Part shown: positions 26,366-34,868 of the stretch, in pieces
Layout: the number at the start of each line of letters is the position of its first letter
Numbering within the stretch: position 1 is the stretch's first letter
Assembly (NCBI GenBank): GCA_047973225.1
Contig: JBKEBQ010000023.1
Coordinates: 1 to 64,000, forward strand
DNA from: JBKEBQ01 sp047973225
Lineage (GTDB): Bacteria > Bacillota_I > Bacilli_A > Erysipelotrichales > Erysipelotrichaceae
Length of the DNA stretch: 64,000 nt
Direction: 5' to 3'
Notes under the pieces: model-generated
What the model was told of the DNA's origin: nothing
Databases searched by the model: none
What the model saw: the letters and a program-made list of their open reading frames with translations, nothing else
Translations under genes and position numbers: made by a program

Positions 26366-27205
26366 TTAATCCTTCTTTATATGATCATAAGTATCTAAAA
26401 AAGAAACTTCTTCTTCATCATTATAATACCGCAATACTTTATCTGTATTAACATTGCTCATACTTTTAAAAATATTACGCTTCAAAAAGGGATTCATTTC
26501 GCTATATTTTTGTATCCATTGTTTGACCTCTTTTCGCTTACTATTTTGTTCTTTTCTGTCTAATTCCAAATTACTGGTAAATTTACATGCACATAATAAG
26601 AAGTCCAAATGTAAATGTTCTTGCCAACGAATAATATCTTTTTCCTGAATCAAATAAAAAGGCCGAATGAGTTGCATACCTATAAAGTTTTTTGCATACA
26701 GTTTGGGCATCATCGTACGAATTTCACCAGCATAAAAAAGGTTCATTACATTGGTTTCTATAACATCATCAAAATGATGTCCTAAAGCTATTTTATTACA
26801 CCCTAGCGTTTGCGCAAAATGATACAAATATCCACGCCGCATCCGTGCGCATACATAGCATGGATTTTTTTCTAGATTTACTACCGAATCAAAAATATCA
26901 GAATTGAAAATATGAATTGGAATATCCAAATATTTTGCATTATGGATAATCTTTTGACGGTTTTTTTTGCTGTAACCTGGATCCATAACCACATAACTTA
27001 CAAGAAAATCAATTTTGCTAAACCGTTGCAACAATTGAAAACATTTTGCCAATAACATACTATCTTTACCACCCGATATACATACTGCAATGTGGTCATG
27101 CTCTTGCAGTAAATCATATGTCGTAATAGCCTTCATAAATTTTGACCATATATCTTTACGATATGTTTTTAAAATTGTATTATTAATTTCTTTCGCTGTT
27201 TTCAT
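26366..27205 (-). CDS. TtcA-like tRNA 2-thiolation ATPase
   Basis: PP-loop ATPase of the TtcA/TtuA group that adenylates cytidine (or uridine) in tRNA before sulfur transfer. It has SGGKDSMLLA (PP-loop), CYVCARMRRG with a CxxC pair, GHHFDDVIETNVMNLFY and a later Cys pair (LLCACKF) that may supply the third iron-sulfur ligand. At 279 aa it is slightly shorter than E. coli TtcA (311 aa). It lies 58 nt upstream of nagB with no clear terminator between, so partial readthrough is possible. Confidence 0.78.
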   Translation of the reverse strand: MKTAKEINNTILKTYRKDIWSKFMKAITTYDLLQEHDHIAVCISGGKDSMLLAKCFQLLQRFSKIDFLVSYVVMDPGYSKKNRQKIIHNAKYLDIPIHIFNSDIFDSVVNLEKNPCYVCARMRRGYLYHFAQTLGCNKIALGHHFDDVIETNVMNLFYAGEIRTMMPKLYAKNFIGMQLIRPFYLIQEKDIIRWQEHLHLDFLLCACKFTSNLELDRKEQNSKRKEVKQWIQKYSEMNPFLKRNIFKSMSNVNTDKVLRYYNDEEEVSFLDTYDHIKKD

Positions 27206-27554
27206 TTATCCATCTCCATGCATATACGAATTGTCATCTGCCTTTTGACTATATTATACATTTTCTTTTAGAATGCCGCCATATTAACAACCATATCCGT
27301 CATTGAAATTTACTTGTTTTTCACTTCCTATCACTAACGTTTTGCGAGCAACTCCTTACTTATCTACCTTATTTTCTCACTTTTTATACAACTTGAGCAA
27401 TGTTTATTATTTTATCGTATCTGTCAAATTTTGTATATTAAACTTTTAAAAGCAGTCCCATTCTTGAATTATAAGCTGGAAATAAAATTACAGAAAACTG
27501 AGTTTTATAAAAATAATTTTACACATAATATTTGCAAACTGCACCTACTATAAA
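27206..27554. other. Intergenic, no gene seen
   Basis: AT-rich gap between the TtcA-like start and the LRR protein terminator. No ORF with SD or conserved RNA recognised. Confidence 0.45.
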
Positions 27555-27592
27555 AAAAGCAGATGGCACGTGGAACTTTGTGCTCTGCTTTT
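27555..27592 (-). terminator. Terminator of the LRR surface protein
   Basis: AAAAGCAGA (27555-27563) pairs with TCTGCTTTT (27584-27592), with an inner GCAC/GTGC stem, ending in T7 on the minus strand. Confidence 0.75.
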
Positions 27593-27617
27593 ATCTTAGT
27601 TGCTATTGCAGTTTACT

Positions 27618-29342
27618 TTATTTGTTTTTATTAGTGGATACACTAGTTCTACGTACATATACCCCTAGCGCTACTGCACTTAACATCATCAAAACAAAAT
27701 ACATTGAAGTTAAATCTGTTACACCTGTTTTTGGTACATCAATAGAAGCTAACGGTGGCTCAGGATCAATTGATGGTAATCCATCCTCATAAACACTCAC
27801 TGAAACCGTTATACTTGGATTGTATGTAAACGTTATATTATATGCTCCTACTTCTGCTACATACGCAGAGCTATCAACATCAATAACTGGATCTTCTATC
27901 CAATTTTTAAGCGTTATATCAAAAACTTTTACCGCTGCTAATTCCTTCATTTTCTCGGATGTCATGTTCGCTTGTGATAATGGAACAGCAAAGTCATTTG
28001 CGCTAATAATGTAATCAGCACCTACGACATAATTTCCATCGTTAATTAATAATACTTGTGTAGCTGAAGCTTCAGCTCCATCACTATCTTTTACACTATA
28101 TTGAATCGTATAAATTCCCGGTTTTATATGATCCACCTTGTTATAGGTAACATCTTTAAAGCTTAACGCTTCCTCTGCATCACTTACGCTAACACCAGTG
28201 CTGTAATCAAAATTAGCAGCTTCAGCTAATGTTAACTCTGTGAAAGCTGGAACATGCAATGTTGGTGGCGTATTAGGAGATGGATCCTCTATAACCTTAA
28301 TTACTCGTTGTTTACTATTCGTATTACCATAACTATCCGTAATTGAATACACTATCGTGTATTCACCTATAACATTCACATCATAAGTTCCTTCAACTTG
28401 GATGGCAAGCGGGCCATCTTCACTGTCCCAAACACTAATGCCTTCAAGTATACCACCATCTAGTACACCGAGTTCGTCTCCTACTATAACAGTTGTTTCA
28501 GATGGGAAGTCTAAAAAGAGTGGAGGCGTATTAACGCTACTAAAACCGACAGCATAATAGGAATCAAAAAGATCATTTTCTGATTCATCTACTCCATTAG
28601 GAAGGGCTTCTATAACATACCAACCAGTAGCTTTAAGATATTTACTAGGAATCGTAGCATCGCCATTTTGCGATATTATTATTTCACTTGTAATATCGGT
28701 TTCACTCCCATCAGGATATGTCAAAACAAACCTAAATCCATTTTCAATTGTCCATAAATGCGATTGTGCAAGTACCGGAAAAGCTGTTGCTATTGTTTGC
28801 GTCCCTAATTTAGGATAAACATCTGGCAAGTCGTTTCTTGTAGCACCTTGATTGGTAAAATTAAATTCTGTTAAATTTCCTCTTATGGCATCATACACAC
28901 TTTTCGGGAAACTTGTAAATCCACAATAAGATAAGTCTAAAGCAGTTAGTTTCGTTAAATTTTTCATTTCTTCTGGAATTGCTCCACCTAGTTCTCTATT
29001 AGAACCTAAATTTAACTCTTCTAAATTTGTTAATACTCCAATCCCAGAAATATCTTTAATATTTTTTTGATAAGCGTTTAATGTTTTTACTTTATCGATC
29101 ATATCTTGTGTGATCACGGTGTCTGTTGATACTCTCATCCTATCAGCAACAACTTTTGCTAATGCTGCATCAGGAAATGTATCTACAATGCTAGATCCCA
29201 CTCCAATTGCTTTTATTTCTTTTTGTACAGTTTCTTCCTGTTTTAGTGATCCTTTTTCCGCAAAAACATTCCATGCTGTATTCGAAAAAAACAGTATAAA
29301 ACCTAAAGATACTATTAAAAATCTTTTATATATTTTTCTCAT
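27618..29342 (-). CDS. Cell-wall-anchored LRR/Ig-like surface protein
   Basis: Secreted adhesin-type protein of unknown ligand. Signal peptide about 1-28, leucine-rich repeats (about 85-165, LTNLEELNLGSN and LTKLTALDLSYCGF), then bacterial Ig-like DUF5011-type domains about 275-450 (SVWDSEDGPLAIQVEGTYDV, YTIVYSITDSYGN). The sorting region has VPKTGVTDLT, a hydrophobic helix and basic tail YVRRTSVSTNKNK. PKTG resembles LPXTG, so sortase anchoring is likely. SD AGAGGG precedes the ATG. Confidence 0.85.
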   Translation of the reverse strand: MRKIYKRFLIVSLGFILFFSNTAWNVFAEKGSLKQEETVQKEIKAIGVGSSIVDTFPDAALAKVVADRMRVSTDTVITQDMIDKVKTLNAYQKNIKDISGIGVLTNLEELNLGSNRELGGAIPEEMKNLTKLTALDLSYCGFTSFPKSVYDAIRGNLTEFNFTNQGATRNDLPDVYPKLGTQTIATAFPVLAQSHLWTIENGFRFVLTYPDGSETDITSEIIISQNGDATIPSKYLKATGWYVIEALPNGVDESENDLFDSYYAVGFSSVNTPPLFLDFPSETTVIVGDELGVLDGGILEGISVWDSEDGPLAIQVEGTYDVNVIGEYTIVYSITDSYGNTNSKQRVIKVIEDPSPNTPPTLHVPAFTELTLAEAANFDYSTGVSVSDAEEALSFKDVTYNKVDHIKPGIYTIQYSVKDSDGAEASATQVLLINDGNYVVGADYIISANDFAVPLSQANMTSEKMKELAAVKVFDITLKNWIEDPVIDVDSSAYVAEVGAYNITFTYNPSITVSVSVYEDGLPSIDPEPPLASIDVPKTGVTDLTSMYFVLMMLSAVALGVYVRRTSVSTNKNK

Positions 29343-29454
29343 ATGTAACCCTCTTTCATATTTAAATATTTAATTTTCACAGTTCCTTTTTACTCTTTTT
29401 TTATTTTTCTTTGCTTCTCGCCTCCTTTTTTTGTCATAAATTTCATTCATCTAT

Positions 29455-29483
29455 ACTGTAGTTATATAATAGATACTTGTCAA
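29455..29483 (-). promoter_or_regulatory. Candidate promoter of the LRR surface protein
   Basis: Minus strand TTGACA (29483-29478), 17-nt spacer, TACAGT (29460-29455), about 110 nt before the gene. The -35 is perfect and the -10 is weak. The rest of 29343-29683 shows no gene. Confidence 0.45.
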
Positions 29484-29683
29484 TAATGATACCATTATAT
29501 TTTTATTATATCAACTCTTTACCTTTTGCATGTGTTAGTATGTGTGCAATATGATAATGTCTTAACATACCTATATTGAAAATATTTCAACGTATTATGA
29601 AATTATCAAAAAAATTTTGATCAAAAACTTTTCGATTAATATCCGTCATATTTACAATGATTTTATATTATAGCTTTACGCTT

Positions 29684-30616
29684 TTAGATGTCTTCGTGAC
29701 TCTGTATAATACGAATTTCACATTCCAATTCATATCCTGTTTTTTCTTTTACGCCTTTTTTAACAATCTCTATCAATTCCAAAAACTCTTCACTCGTTGC
29801 ATTTGCATGATTGATCACAAACCCTGCATGTTTTGCGGACACCATAGCTCGTTTATGCCGAAATCCTTTATATCCTGCCTGTTCAATAAGTGCTGATGCA
29901 TAATTTCCAAGAGGACGTTTAAAGGTACTCCCTGCACTGGGATATTCTAAGGGTTGCTTGCTCTTTCGTAATGCTAATAACTCCTCCATACGCTCTTTAA
30001 TTTTTTTTACATCCCCTTTTACTAAAACAAAACATGCTTCTAGAATAACGACCTTTTTATCACTAAAGAAACTATGACGATACGAAAAATCCATTGCTTC
30101 ATTTTGGATTGTTTGAAGTTTTCCTTCTCCATCCAAATATGTACAAGAGTATAAAACGTCTTTGATTTCACCACCATATGCACCAGCATTCATGAATACT
30201 GCGCCTCCAACCGTTGCCGGAATTCCATACGCAAATTCCAAACCGGTTAAATGATGTTGTAAGGCGAACTCACAAACAGATTTCAAACTTACACCTGCTT
30301 GGGCAATAATACTTGTTTCATCAACTAGAAAAAGCTTAGTTAAACGACTTTTCGTAACGATAATAAGTCCATTAAATCCTTGATCAGAAAACAAAACATT
30401 AGATCCATTACCAATAATAAAATAAGGAATTTCATATCTCTTCGCGTTTTGTATCGTACATGATAGCTCATCTACGCTTTTGGGTTCCACAAACAATCGT
30501 ACATTTCCGCCAATGTGTAAACTCGTATACGCTTTAATCGAGATATTTTCTTTGACTTGGTATTGCGCTTTTTTTTGTGTTTGGATAAATCCATCAACTT
30601 GTTTCTTGCTTAACAT
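29684..30616 (-). CDS. murB: UDP-N-acetylenolpyruvoylglucosamine reductase
   Basis: FAD enzyme that makes UDP-MurNAc in peptidoglycan synthesis. FAD-binding GNGSNVLFSDQGF, then GLEFAYGIPATVGGAVFMNAGAYGGEI, the active-site YRHSFFSDKK region and PLEYPSAGSTFKRPLGNYA are diagnostic of type II MurB. Length 310 aa is normal. It lies 83 nt downstream of hflX on the same strand. Confidence 0.95.
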   Translation of the reverse strand: MLSKKQVDGFIQTQKKAQYQVKENISIKAYTSLHIGGNVRLFVEPKSVDELSCTIQNAKRYEIPYFIIGNGSNVLFSDQGFNGLIIVTKSRLTKLFLVDETSIIAQAGVSLKSVCEFALQHHLTGLEFAYGIPATVGGAVFMNAGAYGGEIKDVLYSCTYLDGEGKLQTIQNEAMDFSYRHSFFSDKKVVILEACFVLVKGDVKKIKERMEELLALRKSKQPLEYPSAGSTFKRPLGNYASALIEQAGYKGFRHKRAMVSAKHAGFVINHANATSEEFLELIEIVKKGVKEKTGYELECEIRIIQSHEDI

Positions 30617-30699
30617 ACATCCCCCTTTCTTTTAATAGTATACTGTAACTTCCTTTTTGTACCACTTTTTCGTTATAAAGCATCCCTTATACATATAAT

Positions 30700-31965
30700 C
30701 TAATGATCCTTATCGATATACGTTTCAAAAAGTTTTCGCTCCTCCATCGTTGCATAGAATGCTATATGCACCCCTTCGACTGATGCATTCTCTTCCACTA
30801 CCTCATAGTGTTCATGAATTTGATGCAGTAATTTCTCCTTTGTATACGGAATCATCGCATATAAAATTTCTATCTCACCAAACAATTTTTTCTCCATAAC
30901 TTCCAAAAGCAAAGATATACCTTGCCCTTTTCGCGCTGATAAAAAAACACTATCATTTTTTGTGTATGGATCTACATTACTGATTTTATCAAGCTTATTG
31001 AATACATTAAAAATAGGGAGATGGCTTGCTCCTAAAGCTTGTAATACGCTTTGTGTTGTCCGCATTTGAGCTTCATAAAAAGGATTGCTGTAATCAATAA
31101 CATGAAGCAATATATCCGCTTCTTTTACTTCTTCTAGAGTTGAGCGAAAAGCATTGATAAGTGCATGCGGTAACTTATCCACAAACCCAACTGTATCGGT
31201 TAAAATAATGGTATGTTTATGCGGCAAAACAATCTTGCGCGTTTTCGTTTCGAGTGTCGCAAAAAGCATATCTTTCACATACACTTCCTTTTCATTATGA
31301 CTTTTCTTTAAAAATTGATTCATCAGGGTTGACTTTCCAGCATTCGTATAGCCCACCAAAGCAACGATCTTCTTTCCCCGTTTCTTTCGTTTTTGACGTG
31401 CAACCTGACGATCTTCTACCAATTGTTTGAGAGCTTTTTTTTGCTTCTGGATTTGTGCTTCAATACGCCGTTTATCAAGCTCTAATTTAGTCTCACCAGC
31501 TCCACGATTCTTAAATCCTCCATTACCTCCACCTTGTCTATCCAATTCTTGTGAACCGATCAGTCTTGGTAATAGATATTGTAAACGAGCAAGCTCTATT
31601 TGCAACATCGCTTCTTTCGTTTTGGCGCGTTCTGCAAATATATGCAGGATCAATAATGTGCGATCCAATAGTTCACAATCCAGCACTTCCTCCATTTTAC
31701 GAATTTGAAGGGGGGATAACTCATCATTACAAATCACTACATCAATGTATTGTTCTTTAACATACATACCAATTTCCAGCAACTTTCCGCTACCTACATA
31801 GCTTGCAAAATGAGAATGTTCCACTTTTTGTATAAAACTTTTCTTTACATCATAATTCGCTGCAAATGCCAAGCCCTTTAACTCTTCCATGGAATACACA
31901 ATATGTTCTATTTCTTTAGTATTCACACCTAATAATACCACCGTCTTCTTCGTTTCTTCTTGCAT
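30700..31965 (-). CDS. hflX: GTPase HflX
   Basis: Ribosome-associated GTPase that splits stalled or hibernating 70S ribosomes. N-terminal HflX domain with ELSPLQIRKMEE and RTLLILHIFAERAKTKEAMLQIELARLQYLLPRL, the glycine-rich linker GGGNGGFKNRGAGETKLELDKRRI, coiled coil, and G domain with GYTNAGKSTLMN, DTVGFVDKLPH and NKLD. 421 aa is normal. Follows zur by 38 nt. Confidence 0.95.
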   Translation of the reverse strand: MQEETKKTVVLLGVNTKEIEHIVYSMEELKGLAFAANYDVKKSFIQKVEHSHFASYVGSGKLLEIGMYVKEQYIDVVICNDELSPLQIRKMEEVLDCELLDRTLLILHIFAERAKTKEAMLQIELARLQYLLPRLIGSQELDRQGGGNGGFKNRGAGETKLELDKRRIEAQIQKQKKALKQLVEDRQVARQKRKKRGKKIVALVGYTNAGKSTLMNQFLKKSHNEKEVYVKDMLFATLETKTRKIVLPHKHTIILTDTVGFVDKLPHALINAFRSTLEEVKEADILLHVIDYSNPFYEAQMRTTQSVLQALGASHLPIFNVFNKLDKISNVDPYTKNDSVFLSARKGQGISLLLEVMEKKLFGEIEILYAMIPYTKEKLLHQIHEHYEVVEENASVEGVHIAFYATMEERKLFETYIDKDH

Positions 31966-32003
31966 TCGGTTTCCTCACTATTTTTCATGTTATAAATAAA
32001 ATA

Positions 32004-32381
32004 TCAAATCTTCTTTGCATTGCATAGGGCACAGTGTCCATAAATTGTAATATCATGATGGGTTGCTTGAAAATCATCTTGCAAGCGCACATCTTGTATG
32101 AAATCGTCAAAATAACATTTGATTTTAAAGCGTCGATAACAAGAAACACAAATCATATCATGATGATGCTGTTTCTTCTGTAAACAATAATATGCTGTAT
32201 GTTCAAGAATGCGTTTATGCAACAAACCTTCCCGCGTAAAAATTTCTAGGGTTCGATAAATGGTTGATAAGTCAATTTTCTGTTTTCGTAATTTTTGATA
32301 AATAGTTTCTGCACTCCATAAATTATCATCCTCTTCTTGAAACAATTGTAAAATTTGTTTACGATGTTTGGTTAATCTCAT
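32004..32381 (-). CDS. zur: Fur-family regulator, probable zinc repressor Zur
   Basis: Winged-helix metalloregulator of 125 residues. N-terminal DNA-binding part with SAETIYQKLRKQKIDLSTIYRTLEIF, then a His-rich QKKQHHHDMICVSCYRRFKIKC, and a C-terminal CALC pair. The two CxxC sets bind structural zinc. It starts in an ATGA overlap with znuB, so it belongs to the zinc operon it would control. It is a little shorter than most Zur/PerR proteins; PerR is less likely from context. Confidence 0.85.
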   Translation of the reverse strand: MRLTKHRKQILQLFQEEDDNLWSAETIYQKLRKQKIDLSTIYRTLEIFTREGLLHKRILEHTAYYCLQKKQHHHDMICVSCYRRFKIKCYFDDFIQDVRLQDDFQATHHDITIYGHCALCNAKKI

Positions 32382-33193
32382 ATCACCTTTTTTCCCTTAA
32401 CAACTTTTACAAGATATGCAACAAGCAATCCCAATGTAAACACGACCACAATACTAGAGCCGGTTGGATATCCTAAATAGTAAGCTACCACCATCCCGAA
32501 AAAGACACTCAGCATCGATACAACAATCCCAAAAATAAGTACGCGCTTAAAGCTAACGCATACCAGTGATGCTATCAGTGCTGGAAAAACCATGAAAGCA
32601 GAAATTAACAACGTTCCTACACTGCGCACACCTATCACGACAAAAAGTGCACTAATTGCACTCAAACTATAGCGCAATAGCATTGTATGTACTTTTGAAA
32701 ATGTTGCATAGTCAAAATCAAAGGTCATAGATAAAAGTGAGCGATACTGAAAATATACAAATAGTATTGTAAAACCAAGTAACAGAAGTACATATACAAT
32801 ATCCGTATAGCTAACGCTTAGAATACTTCCCACCAATAAGGATTCTATTGAACGATTGAAACCGCTAGATACAGTAGCAATAATCAAACCAATTGCCAAG
32901 GAAAAAGAAGCTACGACACTAATTGCAGCATCATTATTTATCTTCACCTTATCACTCAAAGCCGTAATTGCAAAAGAAGCAACAACAACAAATGGAATTG
33001 CAAAATATAGAGGTTGTTCACTACATAAAAAACCTACAATCATGCCTGTAAAGGCAACATGGGACAATCCATCCGCAATCATCGCTTGGTTACTCAAAAC
33101 CAAAAAGGGACTCAACAATGCTGCTGTAATAGCAAGTGCCATTCCCAAGATCAAAGCATTCATCATAAAAGTTTCTTGAAAGATACTAAACAT
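32378..33193 (-). CDS. znuB: Zinc ABC transporter permease ZnuB
   Basis: ABC-3 family metal permease with about eight transmembrane segments, forming the membrane channel of the ZnuABC importer. Typical sequence includes SNQAMIADGLSHVAFTGMIVGFL and VRSVGTLLISAFMVFPALIASL, the coupling and gate regions of this family. 271 aa is normal. It overlaps znuC by 8 nt and zur by 4 nt. Confidence 0.93.
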   Translation of the reverse strand: MFSIFQETFMMNALILGMALAITAALLSPFLVLSNQAMIADGLSHVAFTGMIVGFLCSEQPLYFAIPFVVVASFAITALSDKVKINNDAAISVVASFSLAIGLIIATVSSGFNRSIESLLVGSILSVSYTDIVYVLLLLGFTILFVYFQYRSLLSMTFDFDYATFSKVHTMLLRYSLSAISALFVVIGVRSVGTLLISAFMVFPALIASLVCVSFKRVLIFGIVVSMLSVFFGMVVAYYLGYPTGSSIVVVFTLGLLVAYLVKVVKGKKVI

Positions 33194-33917
33194 GTCTATC
33201 TCCTTCCTTGATGAAATCTTGATACGCTTCTATTGTCCCGTAAAATCTTATTTCTTGATCCACATACATCACTTTTTTTTGTTTTTGATGAAGATTATCT
33301 AAATCATGTGTTACATAAATAATCGTTGTTCCTTGTTTATGTAATGTATCAATATAAACATTAAAAACTTCACGAAACTTTGGATCTAGGGCGCTTGTTG
33401 GCTCATCCAAAATTAATATTTCAGGTTCGCAAATCAGTGCTCGTATCAAAAACACGCGCTGTTGTTGTCCTCCCGATAGCACCCCTATCGGCTTATGGAC
33501 CAATTGTTCTATCCCCATCTTTTTTAACCATTTGCGAATTTGTCTTTTAATGTCCTTTGAAATCACAAATTGCTGTTTTCTGAAACCACTATAAATGACT
33601 TCTTCTACGGTAATTGGAAAGACTGTTTTTCCCATCAACTTTTGCGGTAAATAACCAATATGGTTACTCTTAGTTTCATACGCTCCATAAGTTTGCTTTT
33701 GTAAGCCACAAAGTAGACGAACCAAAGTCGTTTTCCCACTGCCATTAGGTCCCAATAAATATACATAATCCCCCTGCTGGATGCTAAAGGAAAGATCTTT
33801 CAATGCTAGATATCCATCAAAACTCACACTAATGTCTTGCACATTAATGATCCAAGGCTTGTTTGATGTTGGTAATGTTTGCTTGCAATATATCGGCATA
33901 TCGAATTCCTTTCTCAT
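33186..33917 (-). CDS. znuC: Zinc ABC transporter ATPase ZnuC
   Basis: ATPase of the zinc importer: Walker A GPNGSGKTT, signature LSGGQQQR, Walker B LILDEPTSALD and H-loop VTHD. Two starts are possible: the ATG at 33917 or the ATG at 33899 (MPIYCKQ). Either way the coding region overlaps the 3' end of znuA by about 56-74 nt, an unusually long overlap for this operon type. The catalytic core starts about 20 residues after these starts. Confidence 0.9.
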   Translation of the reverse strand: MRKEFDMPIYCKQTLPTSNKPWIINVQDISVSFDGYLALKDLSFSIQQGDYVYLLGPNGSGKTTLVRLLCGLQKQTYGAYETKSNHIGYLPQKLMGKTVFPITVEEVIYSGFRKQQFVISKDIKRQIRKWLKKMGIEQLVHKPIGVLSGGQQQRVFLIRALICEPEILILDEPTSALDPKFREVFNVYIDTLHKQGTTIIYVTHDLDNLHQKQKKVMYVDQEIRFYGTIEAYQDFIKEGDRHV

Positions 33918-34767
33918 TTTGTTCTTTGGAAATGTTATGATAGCTGTGCAATTCCATAATTTCTAGTGTGTAATCTTCCTCTTGTAATGCGGCTTGTATT
34001 TGTTTGGCTACTCTTGGTTCTTGTAACTCTTCCACAAACAAATAGTGAATGTCCTGTTGTTCAATTTCATCTTTCATCGTTTTTATTTGTTGCGCAGTGA
34101 TATCGGCATCAGGACGGTATTCATCATCAAAAGCTTTGATCCTTATATGATAGCGATTTGCAAATGCTTCCATTGCATTATGCGCTGCATAATAAATGCT
34201 AGGATGATCTTGCTTTTTTATATATGCAGCAAAGCGCGTATGTAACATTTTTATTTCTTCACAATATGCAGTTGCATTTTGTTCATAATATGTTTGATTA
34301 TCTGGATCTAGTTCAACGAATTGATCCTTCGTTTTTTCAATTAATTGGATGTACGTTGTAGGATCACTCCAAAAATGCAAACTAGCGTGATCATGTTCCT
34401 CTGCATTTCGTTCTCCAAATTCATGTTTATGTTTTTTTAAGCTATAACTCTTTGATAAATTTATCCCAGTGTTATACTTTGAAATATTTTTCAACCACGG
34501 CTCCAACGTTTCACTCAAATAGATAAAAAGATCTGCTTCTTTTATATTTATGATATCTTTGGCGCTGGGTTCAAAGTTGTGCAACTCGCTTCCTAAAGGC
34601 AAAACATTAATAACATTTGCCTTATCTTTGCTAATTTGAACTGCTATATCATACCCAATAAAGGAGGTGGTAACAACCGATAGTTTTCCATCTTTTGTTT
34701 CAACCGTATGCTGAGTGGAACATCCCACAAGCATACATACGATTAAAGTAATCATTATTTTCTTCAT
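33844..34767 (-). CDS. znuA: Zinc-binding lipoprotein ZnuA
   Basis: Substrate-binding lipoprotein of the zinc importer, anchored outside the membrane. Lipobox LVGCS (Cys16) after a short signal. Cluster A-1 features: metal-site His in GSELHNFEPS, a short His/Glu loop KHKHEFGERNAEEHDH, AAHNAMEAFANRY with the second His, and YLFVEELQEPRVA. 307 aa is normal. It is first gene of znuACB-zur behind a perfect palindromic operator. Confidence 0.93.
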   Translation of the reverse strand: MKKIMITLIVCMLVGCSTQHTVETKDGKLSVVTTSFIGYDIAVQISKDKANVINVLPLGSELHNFEPSAKDIINIKEADLFIYLSETLEPWLKNISKYNTGINLSKSYSLKKHKHEFGERNAEEHDHASLHFWSDPTTYIQLIEKTKDQFVELDPDNQTYYEQNATAYCEEIKMLHTRFAAYIKKQDHPSIYYAAHNAMEAFANRYHIRIKAFDDEYRPDADITAQQIKTMKDEIEQQDIHYLFVEELQEPRVAKQIQAALQEEDYTLEIMELHSYHNISKEQNEKGIRYADILQANITNIKQALDH

Positions 34768-34781
34768 TTATAACCCTCTTT

Positions 34782-34800
34782 TTTGCAAATGATTTGCAAA
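34782..34800. promoter_or_regulatory. Zur-type operator of the znu operon
   Basis: TTTGCAAAT-G-ATTTGCAAA is a perfect 9-1-9 inverted repeat beginning 15 nt before the znuA ATG. The 9-1-9 layout with an AAAT-N-ATTT core is typical of Fur-family boxes, and a Fur-family gene ends this operon. Confidence 0.8.
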
Positions 34801-34831
34801 AAAAGGATACCATAAATTCTAGTATCCTTAA
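34795..34831 (-). terminator. Terminator of the DEAD-box helicase
   Basis: AAGGATAC (34803-34810) pairs with GTATCCTT (34822-34829), followed on the minus strand by T7. The T tract runs into the Zur operator. Confidence 0.75.
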
Positions 34832-34868
34832 AGGAAAACGCTATAAAAGATAAATTTTTCGTATTTTT

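Noticed and set aside
27532..27792. Plus-strand ORF over the LRR protein 3' end
   Set aside because: Antisense shadow of the sorting-signal region, overlapping the terminator.
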